64,000 nucleotides of DNA, from assembly GCA_001899235.1 (NCBI GenBank), contig MKVR01000016.1, forward strand, positions 18,804 to 82,803, read 5' to 3'. Position numbers and translations under genes: made by a program. Below, piece after piece: positions 43,668 to 52,254 of the stretch (positions are counted from its first letter, which is position 1; each line of letters begins with the position of its first letter). Source of the stretch: Nitrosospira sp. 56-18 (GTDB taxonomy: Bacteria; Pseudomonadota; Gammaproteobacteria; Burkholderiales; Nitrosomonadaceae). The notes below the pieces were generated by a model. It saw only the letters and a list, made by a program, of their open reading frames with translations, ran no database searches and was not told the DNA's origin.

Positions 43668-44003
43668 ATGGCAGACTGCCCGCTCGGGGCAAAATGTGAA
43701 GAAGTCAAGCTGGACCAGTCAAGACCGGTGCTCTATCGCTGCCCCTGGTACGTGCAGGTTCGCGGCGTTAACACGAACACGGGAGAAGAAACGGATAGCT
43801 GGCACTGCGCCATTGCCTGGATGCCCACCCTCATGATCAACACCGCCAATGAATCGCGCAAGGGAGCAGCGGCCATCGAATCATTCCGCAACGCAATGGC
43901 CGGGCAGCGCGCCCAGGCCCGGCAAACACCCGGGCAGGAACTGCTGGCCGCCGCCCGGAAGGCGGAGAAACGACAGGTGGAATGGCAAAAGGAGGACAGC
44001 TGA
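43668..44003 (+). CDS. phage cysteine-containing hypothetical protein
   Basis: 111 residues from the ATG at 43668 with GGAG 6 nt upstream (an ATG at 43656 overlaps the fibre stop). Four cysteines (ADCPLGAKCEE, YRCPW, WHCAIAW) suggest a small metal-binding domain; the C-terminal half is helical and charged. Common next to fibre genes in phages, function unknown. Its TGA overlaps the next ATG. Confidence 0.65.
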   Translation: MADCPLGAKCEEVKLDQSRPVLYRCPWYVQVRGVNTNTGEETDSWHCAIAWMPTLMINTANESRKGAAAIESFRNAMAGQRAQARQTPGQELLAAARKAEKRQVEWQKEDS

Positions 44004-44593
44004 TGCGCATAACCATCATTCGCGATGACGGCCTGGTCGGCATCGGAGGCACATTCCGGATGGTTGATTTATCCGCCTTGCCTCCCGGCATCCGGGCAGT
44101 CCAGTGGGACGGAAAAAAAGGCCATGTGGAGCATGACGAATCCGCCAATACGCAACTCGATAATGTCGAGGATTTCCAGCCCTTCATCGAATTGTGGAAA
44201 GCGGCGGCGCCGCGACCAACGACTCCGGCTGCCGCTGCGTCCAGGCAGGATGCGTTCGCCCGCATCGATGCCGCCTACCAGGACGCCATCAGCGCCTTGA
44301 AGGCCGGCTATCCAGATGATGAGACCAGGAGCTGGCCCATGCAGGAAACGGAAGCGCGCGCCTGGCTGCAGAACCCGGATGCCGCCACGCCCTGGCTCGA
44401 TGCCGCCGCAAACGCACGCGGCCTTTCCAGGGCGGAACTGGCCGGCAGAATCATGGCGAACGCGGCAGCATTTGCATCAGCCCACGGGCGGCTGACTGGA
44501 AACCGGCAAAAACTGCGGGATCAAATCATCGCATTGGGCGATGGCGCACCAAAGGAACAGATGGACGCGATCCAATGGCAAATGGATAAATAA
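44003..44593 (+). CDS. DUF4376-type tail fibre assembly-like protein
   Basis: 196 residues from the ATG at 44003 (GGAGG 7 nt upstream), overlapping the previous stop. N-terminal beta part MRITIIRDDGLVGIGGTFRM, then a DUF4376-like helical domain: FARIDAAYQDAISALKAGYP, RSWPMQETEARAWLQNPDA and LSRAELAGRIMANAAAF. These domains occur in fibre assembly chaperones. A terminator follows 24 nt after the stop. Confidence 0.8.
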   Translation: MRITIIRDDGLVGIGGTFRMVDLSALPPGIRAVQWDGKKGHVEHDESANTQLDNVEDFQPFIELWKAAAPRPTTPAAAASRQDAFARIDAAYQDAISALKAGYPDDETRSWPMQETEARAWLQNPDAATPWLDAAANARGLSRAELAGRIMANAAAFASAHGRLTGNRQKLRDQIIALGDGAPKEQMDAIQWQMDK

Positions 44594-44616
44594 GCCAGGC
44601 AGATCCGCCCGCCAGG

Positions 44617-44640
44617 ACGCGGCCATGCCGCGTTTTTTTA
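44617..44640 (+). terminator. intrinsic terminator before the lysis cassette
   Basis: A 7 bp stem ACGCGGC-CAT-GCCGCGT is followed by seven Ts. It separates tail genes from the lysis genes. Confidence 0.85.
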
Positions 44641-44674
44641 TTTTACGAGCCACCATTTTCGTGGAGGAGCAATC

Positions 44675-44845
44675 ATGACTATGTATCAGCGTAATCGCAT
44701 CAAGCAGGAGTTCGATCGCCAGAATGCGGCAGCCGACGCGGAGGCCGATGGGCTGCTCGACAAATTGAAGGCATCGAAGTGGACTGCCGCCATCCTGCTC
44801 GCATCCGCCGTGGTTTTGATCGTCATTCTCTGGAGCCTGCTCTGA
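44675..44845 (+). CDS. 56-residue single-span membrane protein, holin-like
   Basis: The frame MTMYQRNRIKQEFDRQNAAA ... WTAAILLASAVVLIVILWSL has GGAGGAG upstream and stops at 44845. A charged helical N-terminus of 35 residues precedes one C-terminal membrane helix. It is first in the lysis cassette; holin or antiholin is plausible, by position and topology only. Confidence 0.65.
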   Translation: MTMYQRNRIKQEFDRQNAAADAEADGLLDKLKASKWTAAILLASAVVLIVILWSLL

Positions 44846-44846
44846 A

Positions 44847-45173
44847 ATGAACGAGGACGATAGCGAGCAAAAACCGGAACGGGTGGAGCGGCGCCGGGGG
44901 CCATCCACCTATACTCTCTCCTTCAGCGGGATCATCGCAATCGCCGGACTTGCTGCATCCGGCATCGCTACCTACAACGCGGTGCAGAACGATATCGCCA
45001 GCCTCAAAAGGGGGGAACTGTACCAGGAGCGTACCAATGAGCGCCTGAGCGACGAAATCAAATCCACCCGCGCGGAACAGCGTGAAACGATGAGAGAGTT
45101 CAATGAAAAACTCGACAGGATCATCGATCAGTGGCCCTATGGAAGAGACGGGAGAAATGGGAGAAAACAATGA
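44847..45173 (+). CDS. membrane protein of the lysis cassette
   Basis: 108 residues. Charged N-terminus, one membrane helix (about 27-45, FSGIIAIAGLAASGIATY), then a coiled-coil tail (SLKRGELYQERTNERLSDEI). Starts 1 nt after the preceding stop and overlaps the lipoprotein gene by ATGA. Such DUF-type proteins with one helix and a coiled coil are frequent beside endolysins; holin-like or superinfection role unproven. Confidence 0.65.
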   Translation: MNEDDSEQKPERVERRRGPSTYTLSFSGIIAIAGLAASGIATYNAVQNDIASLKRGELYQERTNERLSDEIKSTRAEQRETMREFNEKLDRIIDQWPYGRDGRNGRKQ

Positions 45174-45472
45174 GGCCTTATCTCGCAGCCCTGTTTCTCT
45201 CGTCCTGCGCTATCCTGGGGCCCACCCCAGGCGGAGATCGTCCTGCCGGCGCGCCTTTCCCCGCGGTCGATCCCGATTCGGGGCCGGATATGGATCCCGG
45301 AACCGGTTCGGAGACCCAGGCAGGCAGGACGGATGGGCGCAAAGCCCGATCCAGGCTGCCCTCGGCTACTGCGCCCGCACCGGCGGTCTCTTCCTGCGCC
45401 AATCTGGACGCGGGCGACCTGAAAGAAACCATAAAGGCGAAGCTCGACTGTATCAAGGAGAATGCCAAATGA
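45170..45472 (+). CDS. small phage lipoprotein
   Basis: 100 residues from the ATG at 45170 (GGGAG upstream, overlaps previous TGA). MRPYLAALFLSSCAILGPTP has a short signal and a lipobox-like LSSC cysteine at 13. The rest is Pro/Asp/Gly-rich, with two cysteines near the end. It may be an additional o-spanin-like lipoprotein or a conversion factor. Confidence 0.6.
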   Translation: MRPYLAALFLSSCAILGPTPGGDRPAGAPFPAVDPDSGPDMDPGTGSETQAGRTDGRKARSRLPSATAPAPAVSSCANLDAGDLKETIKAKLDCIKENAK

Positions 45473-45573
45473 TTTTTCATGGCTCCGTCCCTCATGACTC
45501 TATCCTGCCTGATCCGCGCATGCAGCCTGCGGGGACAGGGCAGGATCGGGAAGCGGAAAAGGATAGCAGATGA
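45469..45573 (+). CDS. 34-residue coupled small protein
   Basis: ATG at 45469 overlaps the lipoprotein stop (ATGA), and its own TGA overlaps the endolysin ATG. AAGGAG lies 8 nt upstream, a stronger ribosome site than that of many neighbours. The sequence MIFHGSVPHDSILPDPRMQP with an acidic tail has no match I know. The double overlap and ribosome site suggest it is translated, at least to couple endolysin expression. Confidence 0.5.
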   Translation: MIFHGSVPHDSILPDPRMQPAGTGQDREAEKDSR

Positions 45574-46154
45574 TCAAGCCGACTCCGACCCAGGCGCGCG
45601 CCACCGTCGCCATGATGGTGCTGGCCGCCTCCACTCTGGTAGGAATTGCGGTCCATGAGGGTTACCGGGAGGAGGCCTACATTCCCGTACCCGGCGACGT
45701 GCCAACCATTGGATTCGGCTCCACCGCCGGCGTCAGGATGGGCGACAAAACCACGCCCACGCGCTCGCTGGTGAGGCTGCTGGATGAGATCGAGGGAGTC
45801 TATGCCGCCGGGGTCAGGCGTTGCGTTACAGTGCCGCTATACCAGTACGAGTACGAAGCCTACGTGCGGCTGGCCTACAGTGTCGGCGTTCCCACGTTCT
45901 GCCGCAAGGCCGCACCCGGTAAACCACCCAATCTGATCGATCTGATCAATTCCGGCCGGTATGCCGAAGCATGTGCGCGCATCGAGGCATTCAAATATGG
46001 GCCCGGCAGAAAGGTGCTGCCCGGCCTGGTGAAAAGGCGGGCCGAGGAGCGGGCAATATGCGAAGGCAGGAAATCCTCCGGGGATGCCGTGCCTCCCGCG
46101 CCCCCCGTACCCTTGGCCGGGGATGAGGCCGGCAGCAAGGTTTCGCCCGGATGA
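45570..46154 (+). CDS. endolysin, GH24 lysozyme with signal-anchor N-terminus
   Basis: 194 residues. A weak N-terminal hydrophobic segment (11-28, ATVAMMVLAASTLVGIAV) is the signal-arrest-release type. The catalytic region HEGYREEAY ... PGDVPTIGFGST gives Glu30, a candidate Asp43 and Thr46 of the T4-lysozyme-like family, and a C-terminal helical part follows with Cys residues. It cleaves peptidoglycan glycosidic bonds at the end of the lytic cycle. ATG and stop overlap both neighbours. Confidence 0.88.
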   Translation: MIKPTPTQARATVAMMVLAASTLVGIAVHEGYREEAYIPVPGDVPTIGFGSTAGVRMGDKTTPTRSLVRLLDEIEGVYAAGVRRCVTVPLYQYEYEAYVRLAYSVGVPTFCRKAAPGKPPNLIDLINSGRYAEACARIEAFKYGPGRKVLPGLVKRRAEERAICEGRKSSGDAVPPAPPVPLAGDEAGSKVSPG

Positions 46155-48205
46155 CCGCATTCCGTATCGCCGGGTTTTCCGGATTGGTGCCGCGCCTGGC
46201 AAAACAGCTGCTGGCGCCGAACCAGGCGCAGGTGGCGACCAACTGCAGGCTTACTTCCGGTGATCTCCGTCCCCGGAACGGTCTCCTGCCGGTGTATATG
46301 CCGGCCGTCGAAGGCGACATCGTATCCCTGTTTCGCATGGAGAAGGAAGACAATGGAAAATGGCTTGCCTGGGACAAGGATGTGGACGTGGCGCGCTCGC
46401 CCATTGCGGATAATGTATCCCGGCGCTTTTACTATACAGGGGATGGCGAGCCGCGCGTGTCGGATTATGACATGGCAACCGCAGGCACGGGACCTTACCC
46501 GTCCGGCTGCTACGTATTGGGGGTAACGCCGCCGAAGACGGCGCCTGCGGTCCTCCCGGCAGAGGGCCCCGGCGCCGGAGGAATGGTGACTTCTCGCGCC
46601 TATGTCTACACCTTCGTCACCCAATGGGGCGAAGAGTCGAAGCCGTCTCCTCCATCTTCCGCAATCAGCGGGGGCGATAACGGTAGCTGGATATTGTCAG
46701 TCATGGATGGCGCTCCGCCGAATTCGGGAACCCTGGCAGATGCGGTGGCGGATTCGCCGCTCCCGGGCCAGGCTGAGGTCGCGCTCGATACGGTTTTCGG
46801 CCTGCGCGCCGGTGAAGAAATCCAGTTTGCGTCGGTGGCTGGCATGACTGACCTGAATGGCAGGTTCCGGATTGCGGGGGTGGATACGGCCGCAAAGAAG
46901 ATAACGGTGGCGCTCGCGACCAGCCAGGCATACTCGGGTGGAGGGACCTGGGCCCGCGTGGCGCCGCATAACACATCAGGCATGAGCAAGCGCATCTACC
47001 GGACTGTCACTGCCTCGAGCGATACGGAATATCACTATGTAGCCACTATCCCCGCGGCAGCTTCCACCTTCAATGACACTGTTACCGACGGTGAGGTGGC
47101 GCTGACGGAAATTCTGCCCTCCGCCGCATGGGAAATGCCGCCGGCCGGCATGCAGGGCATCATCATCCTGGCCAACGGCATCGCGGCTGGCTTTGCGGGC
47201 AACGAAGTATTTTTCTCCGAACCCTTCAAACCCTATGCCTGGCCGGTCGCCTACCGCCAGACCTACGACCAGGATATCGTGGCGATAGCGGTGAATGGCA
47301 CTACCCTGGTAGGCATGACGACTGGAAATCCGTTCACCATTACCGGCGTGGAACCGGCAACGATGGGTGGCGGCATGGAAAAGCTCGGGGTGGCGTGGCC
47401 ATGCATGGCCAAGCGCGGCGTCGCAAATTTTGCATTCGGCGTCGGCTATCCCGCGCCGCAAGGCATGGTGATCATCGGGACGGCCGCCGGAACGAGCGAT
47501 ATCGTCACCAAGGATTTATTCACCCAAAGCGAGTGGTCGGCACTGAACCCGGGCACATTCATCGCCGCCGCTGCGGATAACCGGTATTACGCCGGTTATT
47601 CGGCTGATGGCGGTTCGCTCATGTTCGTGATCGACAAGGCGGAGAGCGCCTCGTTTCTGAAGGTAAACCAGAAAATCACCGCCATATGGGCGGACCCGGC
47701 CACAGGCAAGCTGTATGTAGCGGCGGACCGGAAGATATATGAATGGGAAGGGGATGCCGGGACAAAATTGATCTACGAGTGGAAGAGCAGGAAATTCGTT
47801 ACCGCGCCCCCTCTCAATTATGGCGCAGCCAGGATCGACGCGGATTTCGAGATGTCCGAGGAGGAAGTGGCTTTGGCACGGAGCGCAAATGAGAGCGCCG
47901 TGGCCGCCAACCATGCGCTGGCTGTTTCCGGCGCGATGGATGACGGACTGGCCGATTCAGCAGCGGGAGAGCATGAGATAGGAGGCGATGCGATGAGCCC
48001 GATTCCACCGTTGTGGCTTGATTCGCTGCAATTTCAGCTATGGATCGACGACACTTTGAAATTCAGCAAACAGATTGGCAGCAGCCGCGCTTTCCGCCTG
48101 CCAGGCGGCTACAAGGCCGATAACGTGGAAATCGTGCTGTCGGGCAATGTGAAGGTGTCTGCGGTGACACTGGCGGAAACCATGGATGGGTTAAGACAGG
48201 CCTGA
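46151..48205 (+). CDS. phage tail/stabilisation protein, large
   Basis: 684 residues. The start MTAFRIAGFSGLVPRLAKQL, then APNQAQVATNCRL, is typical of large podovirus virion proteins resembling P22-gp10-like DNA stabilisation/hub proteins. Many short beta repeats (FVTQWGEESKPSPPS, IYRTVTASSDTEYHYVATIP, IIILANGIAAGFAGNEVFFS, RYYAGYSADGGSLMF) suggest a propeller-like body. The C-terminal 70 residues hold a separate beta domain (LWLDSLQFQLWIDDTLKFSK). It overlaps the endolysin stop. Exact structural role not provable here. Confidence 0.7.
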   Translation: MTAFRIAGFSGLVPRLAKQLLAPNQAQVATNCRLTSGDLRPRNGLLPVYMPAVEGDIVSLFRMEKEDNGKWLAWDKDVDVARSPIADNVSRRFYYTGDGEPRVSDYDMATAGTGPYPSGCYVLGVTPPKTAPAVLPAEGPGAGGMVTSRAYVYTFVTQWGEESKPSPPSSAISGGDNGSWILSVMDGAPPNSGTLADAVADSPLPGQAEVALDTVFGLRAGEEIQFASVAGMTDLNGRFRIAGVDTAAKKITVALATSQAYSGGGTWARVAPHNTSGMSKRIYRTVTASSDTEYHYVATIPAAASTFNDTVTDGEVALTEILPSAAWEMPPAGMQGIIILANGIAAGFAGNEVFFSEPFKPYAWPVAYRQTYDQDIVAIAVNGTTLVGMTTGNPFTITGVEPATMGGGMEKLGVAWPCMAKRGVANFAFGVGYPAPQGMVIIGTAAGTSDIVTKDLFTQSEWSALNPGTFIAAAADNRYYAGYSADGGSLMFVIDKAESASFLKVNQKITAIWADPATGKLYVAADRKIYEWEGDAGTKLIYEWKSRKFVTAPPLNYGAARIDADFEMSEEEVALARSANESAVAANHALAVSGAMDDGLADSAAGEHEIGGDAMSPIPPLWLDSLQFQLWIDDTLKFSKQIGSSRAFRLPGGYKADNVEIVLSGNVKVSAVTLAETMDGLRQA

Positions 48206-48342
48206 GGCTCGGGCGGGCCGGGCCAGGCGGGTCCGGATAGCCAAGTTCGCTGCAGGATGGATTCAGGTTGATGGATTTATCGGTTCGCACCCGGGAAACC
48301 AGGACAACCAGGCGGAAACCAGAGGACTAGAGGAGACATGAA

Positions 48343-48726
48343 ATGGCAAAATATGCACACGCGGACGTGCTGGACGGGGGGTTGAATGCGATCAGGAGCG
48401 GCAGCCTGCGCATGCTGCTGCTCAAGACGTATGCCGCGGGCGACAGCTATGCAACGGTGACCGGCAATGCCATATGCACCGTCGCGATGGGAAGCGATGA
48501 CTTCACCCTCTCGGGGGCCGATGGCGCGGCGCGTGTCCTGGCTACGGCTGCCAAGAGCGCAACGGCGGCGGCCAGCTCGGGCGCGGCGCCGGATTTGCAC
48601 ATCGCGTTCACCGACAACGCCAGCAGGGTGCTATGGGTCACCGATGAAACGTCGGACCAGGTCGTCACCGGCGGCAACACGGTCGTATTTCCGTCCATCA
48701 CCTACACCAGCTCCCAGCCTTCATGA
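48343..48726 (+). CDS. phage virion-associated hypothetical protein
   Basis: 127 residues with GAGGAG before the ATG. Starts MAKYAHADVLDGGLNAIRSG and ends VVFPSITYTSSQPS, a pattern of small phage structural proteins frequent downstream of the stabilisation gene. Beta-rich, no cysteine-based site or catalytic motif. Name by context. Confidence 0.6.
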   Translation: MAKYAHADVLDGGLNAIRSGSLRMLLLKTYAAGDSYATVTGNAICTVAMGSDDFTLSGADGAARVLATAAKSATAAASSGAAPDLHIAFTDNASRVLWVTDETSDQVVTGGNTVVFPSITYTSSQPS

Positions 48727-48748
48727 AGAACCGGACGGGAGACAGATC

Positions 48749-49138
48749 ATGGCATTGACGAAAACCGCGCGCACGCTCGTGGCGAACGGACTCAATCCTC
48801 CCGGTGGCACGACGCGCGGCACACTGGACCTCAATGCGGTGCAGGGCCCCAGCAGGCTTACCCTGAGCATAGCCAATGGCGCCATTGGTCCTGCCACGCA
48901 ATGCACAGCGCGGGTATTGATCGCGCACAGCGCGACCCTGCCGCCTCCCGGCAGTGCGGGGCCGAGCTGGAAAACGCTTTTCCCGGCGGTTGGACCCGGC
49001 ATCGCGGCGAATGCGGCGTTGGGCTGGACCTATCCCATCGGCCGGGAGATCATGTGCCTGGAGGTCGAATTCACGGGCAATACGGGACAGGCGGTTACCG
49101 TCGAGGCATATCTCAGCGAACTGACAACGGTAGCCTGA
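48749..49138 (+). CDS. phage virion-associated hypothetical protein
   Basis: 129 residues from the ATG at 48749 (GGGAG upstream; the frame is open earlier but antisense-like). TKTARTLVANGLNPPGGTTR and EIMCLEVEFTGNTGQAVTVE mark a small beta protein. It is 22 bp after the previous gene and 25 bp before the LamG fibre gene, so all three probably contribute to tail tip or fibres. Confidence 0.6.
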   Translation: MALTKTARTLVANGLNPPGGTTRGTLDLNAVQGPSRLTLSIANGAIGPATQCTARVLIAHSATLPPPGSAGPSWKTLFPAVGPGIAANAALGWTYPIGREIMCLEVEFTGNTGQAVTVEAYLSELTTVA

Positions 49139-49163
49139 ATATTCCTCCGAAGATATTTGACAA

Positions 49164-50672
49164 ATGCTGACCAATCAGCCGCTGTATCCGGCCGCGCTTG
49201 ATTCCACGCATCTTGCGCTTGCCGGGGTTTCCGCGTCGATCATCGCTGCAGGCGATCCAAGCGGATGGATGAGGAATGCCGGGAGCAGGATAAGCGCCCC
49301 GGCTTTGAACGGGGCCATTGCCCTGGACACAACCGCGCTGGGCAACGCGCTTGTATTCGATGGCACGAGCACCTATTTGAGCTATGGCGCGGCCAATATC
49401 CCGGCAGCGGAATTCACCGTGCTGTTCGGTGGAATTTTCGACTCTTTCGATAATTACCGGGGTGTCGCCGACTGCACGGTAAACGGGGCAAGCGGCTGGA
49501 ATATATTCCAGACAGCAGGCGGGGGCTTATGGTTCTCGGTCAATGGGTACGCAGGCAGCCTGCTTTCCTCCGGCTGGCCGACGGGCACGGTGGTGCACGG
49601 CGCATTGCGAAACAGGAACGGGGCAACGTGCGACTGGTTTCGCGACGGCGTCAATATCGCGAGCGCCTCGGGAAAAAACCCGGGCGCCGTGACGAATCCG
49701 CTATGGATAGGAAACCAGAGGGGAAGCGGACTGCCCTTTTTATCGGGCAGGTTTGCCTATTTCTATCTCCTGGACAAATACCTGGATGACTTGTCGATAG
49801 CGGCCATCGCGGCAAATCCGTGGCAACTTTTCCAGCCGGAAGGAGAAGATGCCTGGGTGCCTTCGAACGAACGCGGCCTGTCCGCCACCGGCCCGGTCCA
49901 GAAAAATGCTTCTGGCATTGCTGGGATAGGCCAGGTACAGCCGCTTGCACCTGCTGCGTCTGCACAAATCCAGGCCACCAGCGAGGAGGCAGTCGCGCAG
50001 AGCCACATGCTTGCCGGGGCCGCTTCCGCACAAGGCAATCTCGGCGTCTCAATGCCGGCCTTGCAGGGCCATTCGCTCCTGCCGGTTCCGGCAACCCAGA
50101 CAAACAGGGGCGAAGCTGGCGAAGTGGAGCTCGTCGCCGCATCCGGGCTCCTGGTTGCAGGCTCGATGCAGCGCAATACGGTCAGTATGACGGCCGTGAT
50201 AATGCAGAAGCATTTGCTGGCGGTACCATCCTGGTCGATGCAGGGCAATGCGAGTGGCGCCGGCCTCATGCTTTCGACGCATTACCTGATCACTGCAAAT
50301 CCGGCCCAGGCCAATACCTGCGGAGCAGCCATCATAGGTGAAACGTTCCTGCTGGCCGTTGCTGCATCGCGTCAATCCAATCGTGCGCAAGCAGCGGCGA
50401 TGGCCGGCGCGATGATCGAATCCGCGCTGGCGAGAGGCCATGTCCAGCAAATGCGCATCAAAAAGCCCGGCATACCCAACGGTACTCCCGAGTGGCTGAA
50501 AACAATGATGGAAATACTGACAGGGCGGCGGGGAAACCGGATCGAGGCGCCAAAATTCCAGCAGCTTACCTTTTCACCGACTCCGACACAGGCGGAATGC
50601 GAGGCGCTGTACTCCTATACCAATGCGGTACGCACCGCGCTGGAGCAGGTGATTGCCCGCACGGACGGATGA
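49164..50672 (+). CDS. LamG-domain phage fibre protein with 23-residue repeats
   Basis: 502 residues. Residues about 60-230 form a LamG/concanavalin-like domain (FDGTSTYLSY, FTVLFGGIFDSFDNY, WFRDGVNIASASG) ending in the AANPWQLFQP motif that closes many phage LamG domains. From about 240 to 410 come seven or eight tandem units of about 23 residues with a pattern of LLA, then small residues, Q-x-N and Ala-rich stretches (HLLAVPSWSMQGNASGAGLM, FLLAVAASRQSNRAQ). A helical C-terminus of 65 residues follows. Probably a tail fibre binding host glycans; the repeats may form a shaft. Confidence 0.75.
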   Translation: MLTNQPLYPAALDSTHLALAGVSASIIAAGDPSGWMRNAGSRISAPALNGAIALDTTALGNALVFDGTSTYLSYGAANIPAAEFTVLFGGIFDSFDNYRGVADCTVNGASGWNIFQTAGGGLWFSVNGYAGSLLSSGWPTGTVVHGALRNRNGATCDWFRDGVNIASASGKNPGAVTNPLWIGNQRGSGLPFLSGRFAYFYLLDKYLDDLSIAAIAANPWQLFQPEGEDAWVPSNERGLSATGPVQKNASGIAGIGQVQPLAPAASAQIQATSEEAVAQSHMLAGAASAQGNLGVSMPALQGHSLLPVPATQTNRGEAGEVELVAASGLLVAGSMQRNTVSMTAVIMQKHLLAVPSWSMQGNASGAGLMLSTHYLITANPAQANTCGAAIIGETFLLAVAASRQSNRAQAAAMAGAMIESALARGHVQQMRIKKPGIPNGTPEWLKTMMEILTGRRGNRIEAPKFQQLTFSPTPTQAECEALYSYTNAVRTALEQVIARTDG

Positions 50673-50785
50673 TGCCGAGTCGGGCAGGGCGGCACCGCCA
50701 TCGCCTGTCCGCATTCCATTGCGCAAAACCGGTATCGCGCCTGCAAGCCGCTTGCCAGTGATTCAGAGATTCCCAGACATGATGA

Positions 50786-51430
50786 ATGAATAATACGCTG
50801 GTGGCATTGCTCGCAGCGAACATGGGAGCCACCCTGACATCTGAGTTCGCCGCCGACATCTGCATCGCCGCTGAATGCCTCGACAGGCTCGCGCCAAGAG
50901 AAAATATCGCGCTGATCCGGCCGGAGAAATGCGGGGATTTCGTGTTCTCGCGGGAACGGATCGCGGATATCGGGGAAGAGATCAGGCCGCTACACCGGGC
51001 GCATTGGGATGAAACCGAGGGGCATCGGCATGGGCTGCCATTCGATCCGGATTACGCGACATTTATCCGTTATGAGCATGCCGGGCGCTATCTCCTCTTT
51101 ACCGTGAGAAAGGAAAACAGGCTGTGCGGAAACTGCGCCATGTACCTGGATCGGAGCGCGCATACGCAAACCCTCCTTGCGACCGAAGATACGCTTTACC
51201 TGCTGCCGGTGGCCCGCACAGGCAGGGTGGCAAGATGTTTCGTCGGCTATGTAGAAAATGCCATGCGGCTGCTTGGCGCGAGCGAAATCCATATCACTGT
51301 CAAGACAGTCAACAAGACAGGAAGATTTTTGCGGATGCTGGGCTACAGCCATGTCGAAAATGGACTGGCCAAAATACTGGAGACTGAAAAATGTGCAGCG
51401 CCAAACCCCCGAAACCCGATCCGCTCATAG
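50786..51430 (+). CDS. GNAT-like acetyltransferase encoded in the phage block
   Basis: 214 residues. RTGRVARCFVGYVENAMRLL followed by GASEIHITVKTVNKTGRFLR and MLGYSHVENG fits the acetyl-CoA-binding half of the GNAT fold, although the canonical Q/R-x-x-G-x-G/A is imperfect. YDRSAHTQT-like beta strands precede. Acetyltransferase-like proteins beside internal virion genes are known in several podoviruses; a target in host or virion is unknown. Overlaps the next gene by 40 nt. Confidence 0.68.
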   Translation: MNNTLVALLAANMGATLTSEFAADICIAAECLDRLAPRENIALIRPEKCGDFVFSRERIADIGEEIRPLHRAHWDETEGHRHGLPFDPDYATFIRYEHAGRYLLFTVRKENRLCGNCAMYLDRSAHTQTLLATEDTLYLLPVARTGRVARCFVGYVENAMRLLGASEIHITVKTVNKTGRFLRMLGYSHVENGLAKILETEKCAAPNPRNPIRS

Positions 51431-52218
51431 GCCAGGCGGCAAAACAGAATGCCGATATCGCCCAGCAGCAGCTCGAAGCAGCGCAACAGCAGCTGGCATG
51501 GGAGAAAGAAAGGGCGGCGGTACAGGATCCGTTGATCCGGCAGATCGTGGACCAGCAGATCGGCCTGGGCGACGCCAACGCCAGCCGGGCGGAATCCCAG
51601 TGGCAAATCTACCGCGATCTTTTCGCGCCAGTGGAAGCCCGCATGGTCAAGGATGCCAATGAGTATGACACACCCGAACGCAAGGAAAGAATGGCGGCGG
51701 AAGCCGCAGCCGACATTGCGCGCGGATACCATGGCGCGCTGGAGTCCAGCCAGCGGGCCATGGAACGCCTGGGGGTCAATCCAAATTCGGGACGATTCCA
51801 GGCATTGTCCGGCGACATCAGCCTGGGGCTTGCCAGGGATACCGCCGGGGCGATGAACAAGGCCCGCCGGAATACTGAATTGCAGGGCATGGCCATGCGT
51901 GAAAGCGCGGCAAAGTTTGGCCGGAACATGCCGACCACGGGAATTGCCGCGGATGCCGCCGCCCTCAATGCCGGGAACTCGGCCACCGGGAACATGACAG
52001 CCGGCACGGCGCTGCATAACGCAGGACTCAATGCCGCGCAGGACTGGTTTGGAGGAGCCGCAAGCGCCAATACCGCCGGGGGCAATCTCGCACTGGGGCA
52101 ATACAACGCGCAGCTCGACGCATGGGCGAAGCAGCAGCAGGCAAATGCGCTGTCCGCTGCCGGGCTGGGCAGCCTGGCAGGGCAATTGGGCAGCGCCTAT
52201 ATCGGCAGGCCGAAATAA
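51391..52218 (+). CDS. internal-virion-like phage protein
   Basis: 275 residues with GGAG 9 nt before the ATG. Ala/Gln-rich long helices (ADIAQQQLEAAQQQLAWEKE) and a Gly/Ala/Asn-rich C-terminal half (LNAGNSATGNMTAGTALHNA) resemble T7-gp14-like or other ejection proteins. Cys2 lacks a signal, so lipidation is unlikely. Position at the end of the structural cluster supports an ejected inner-core role (inference). Confidence 0.62.
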   Translation: MCSAKPPKPDPLIGQAAKQNADIAQQQLEAAQQQLAWEKERAAVQDPLIRQIVDQQIGLGDANASRAESQWQIYRDLFAPVEARMVKDANEYDTPERKERMAAEAAADIARGYHGALESSQRAMERLGVNPNSGRFQALSGDISLGLARDTAGAMNKARRNTELQGMAMRESAAKFGRNMPTTGIAADAAALNAGNSATGNMTAGTALHNAGLNAAQDWFGGAASANTAGGNLALGQYNAQLDAWAKQQQANALSAAGLGSLAGQLGSAYIGRPK

Positions 52219-52254
52219 TCGGTCCGAAAACGGCAAATGGGAGGGAAGGGCTTC

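Noticed and set aside
34000..44000. Diversity-generating retroelement, as in Bordetella phage BPP-1
   Set aside because: No reverse transcriptase frame and no template/variable repeat pair near the fibre genes.
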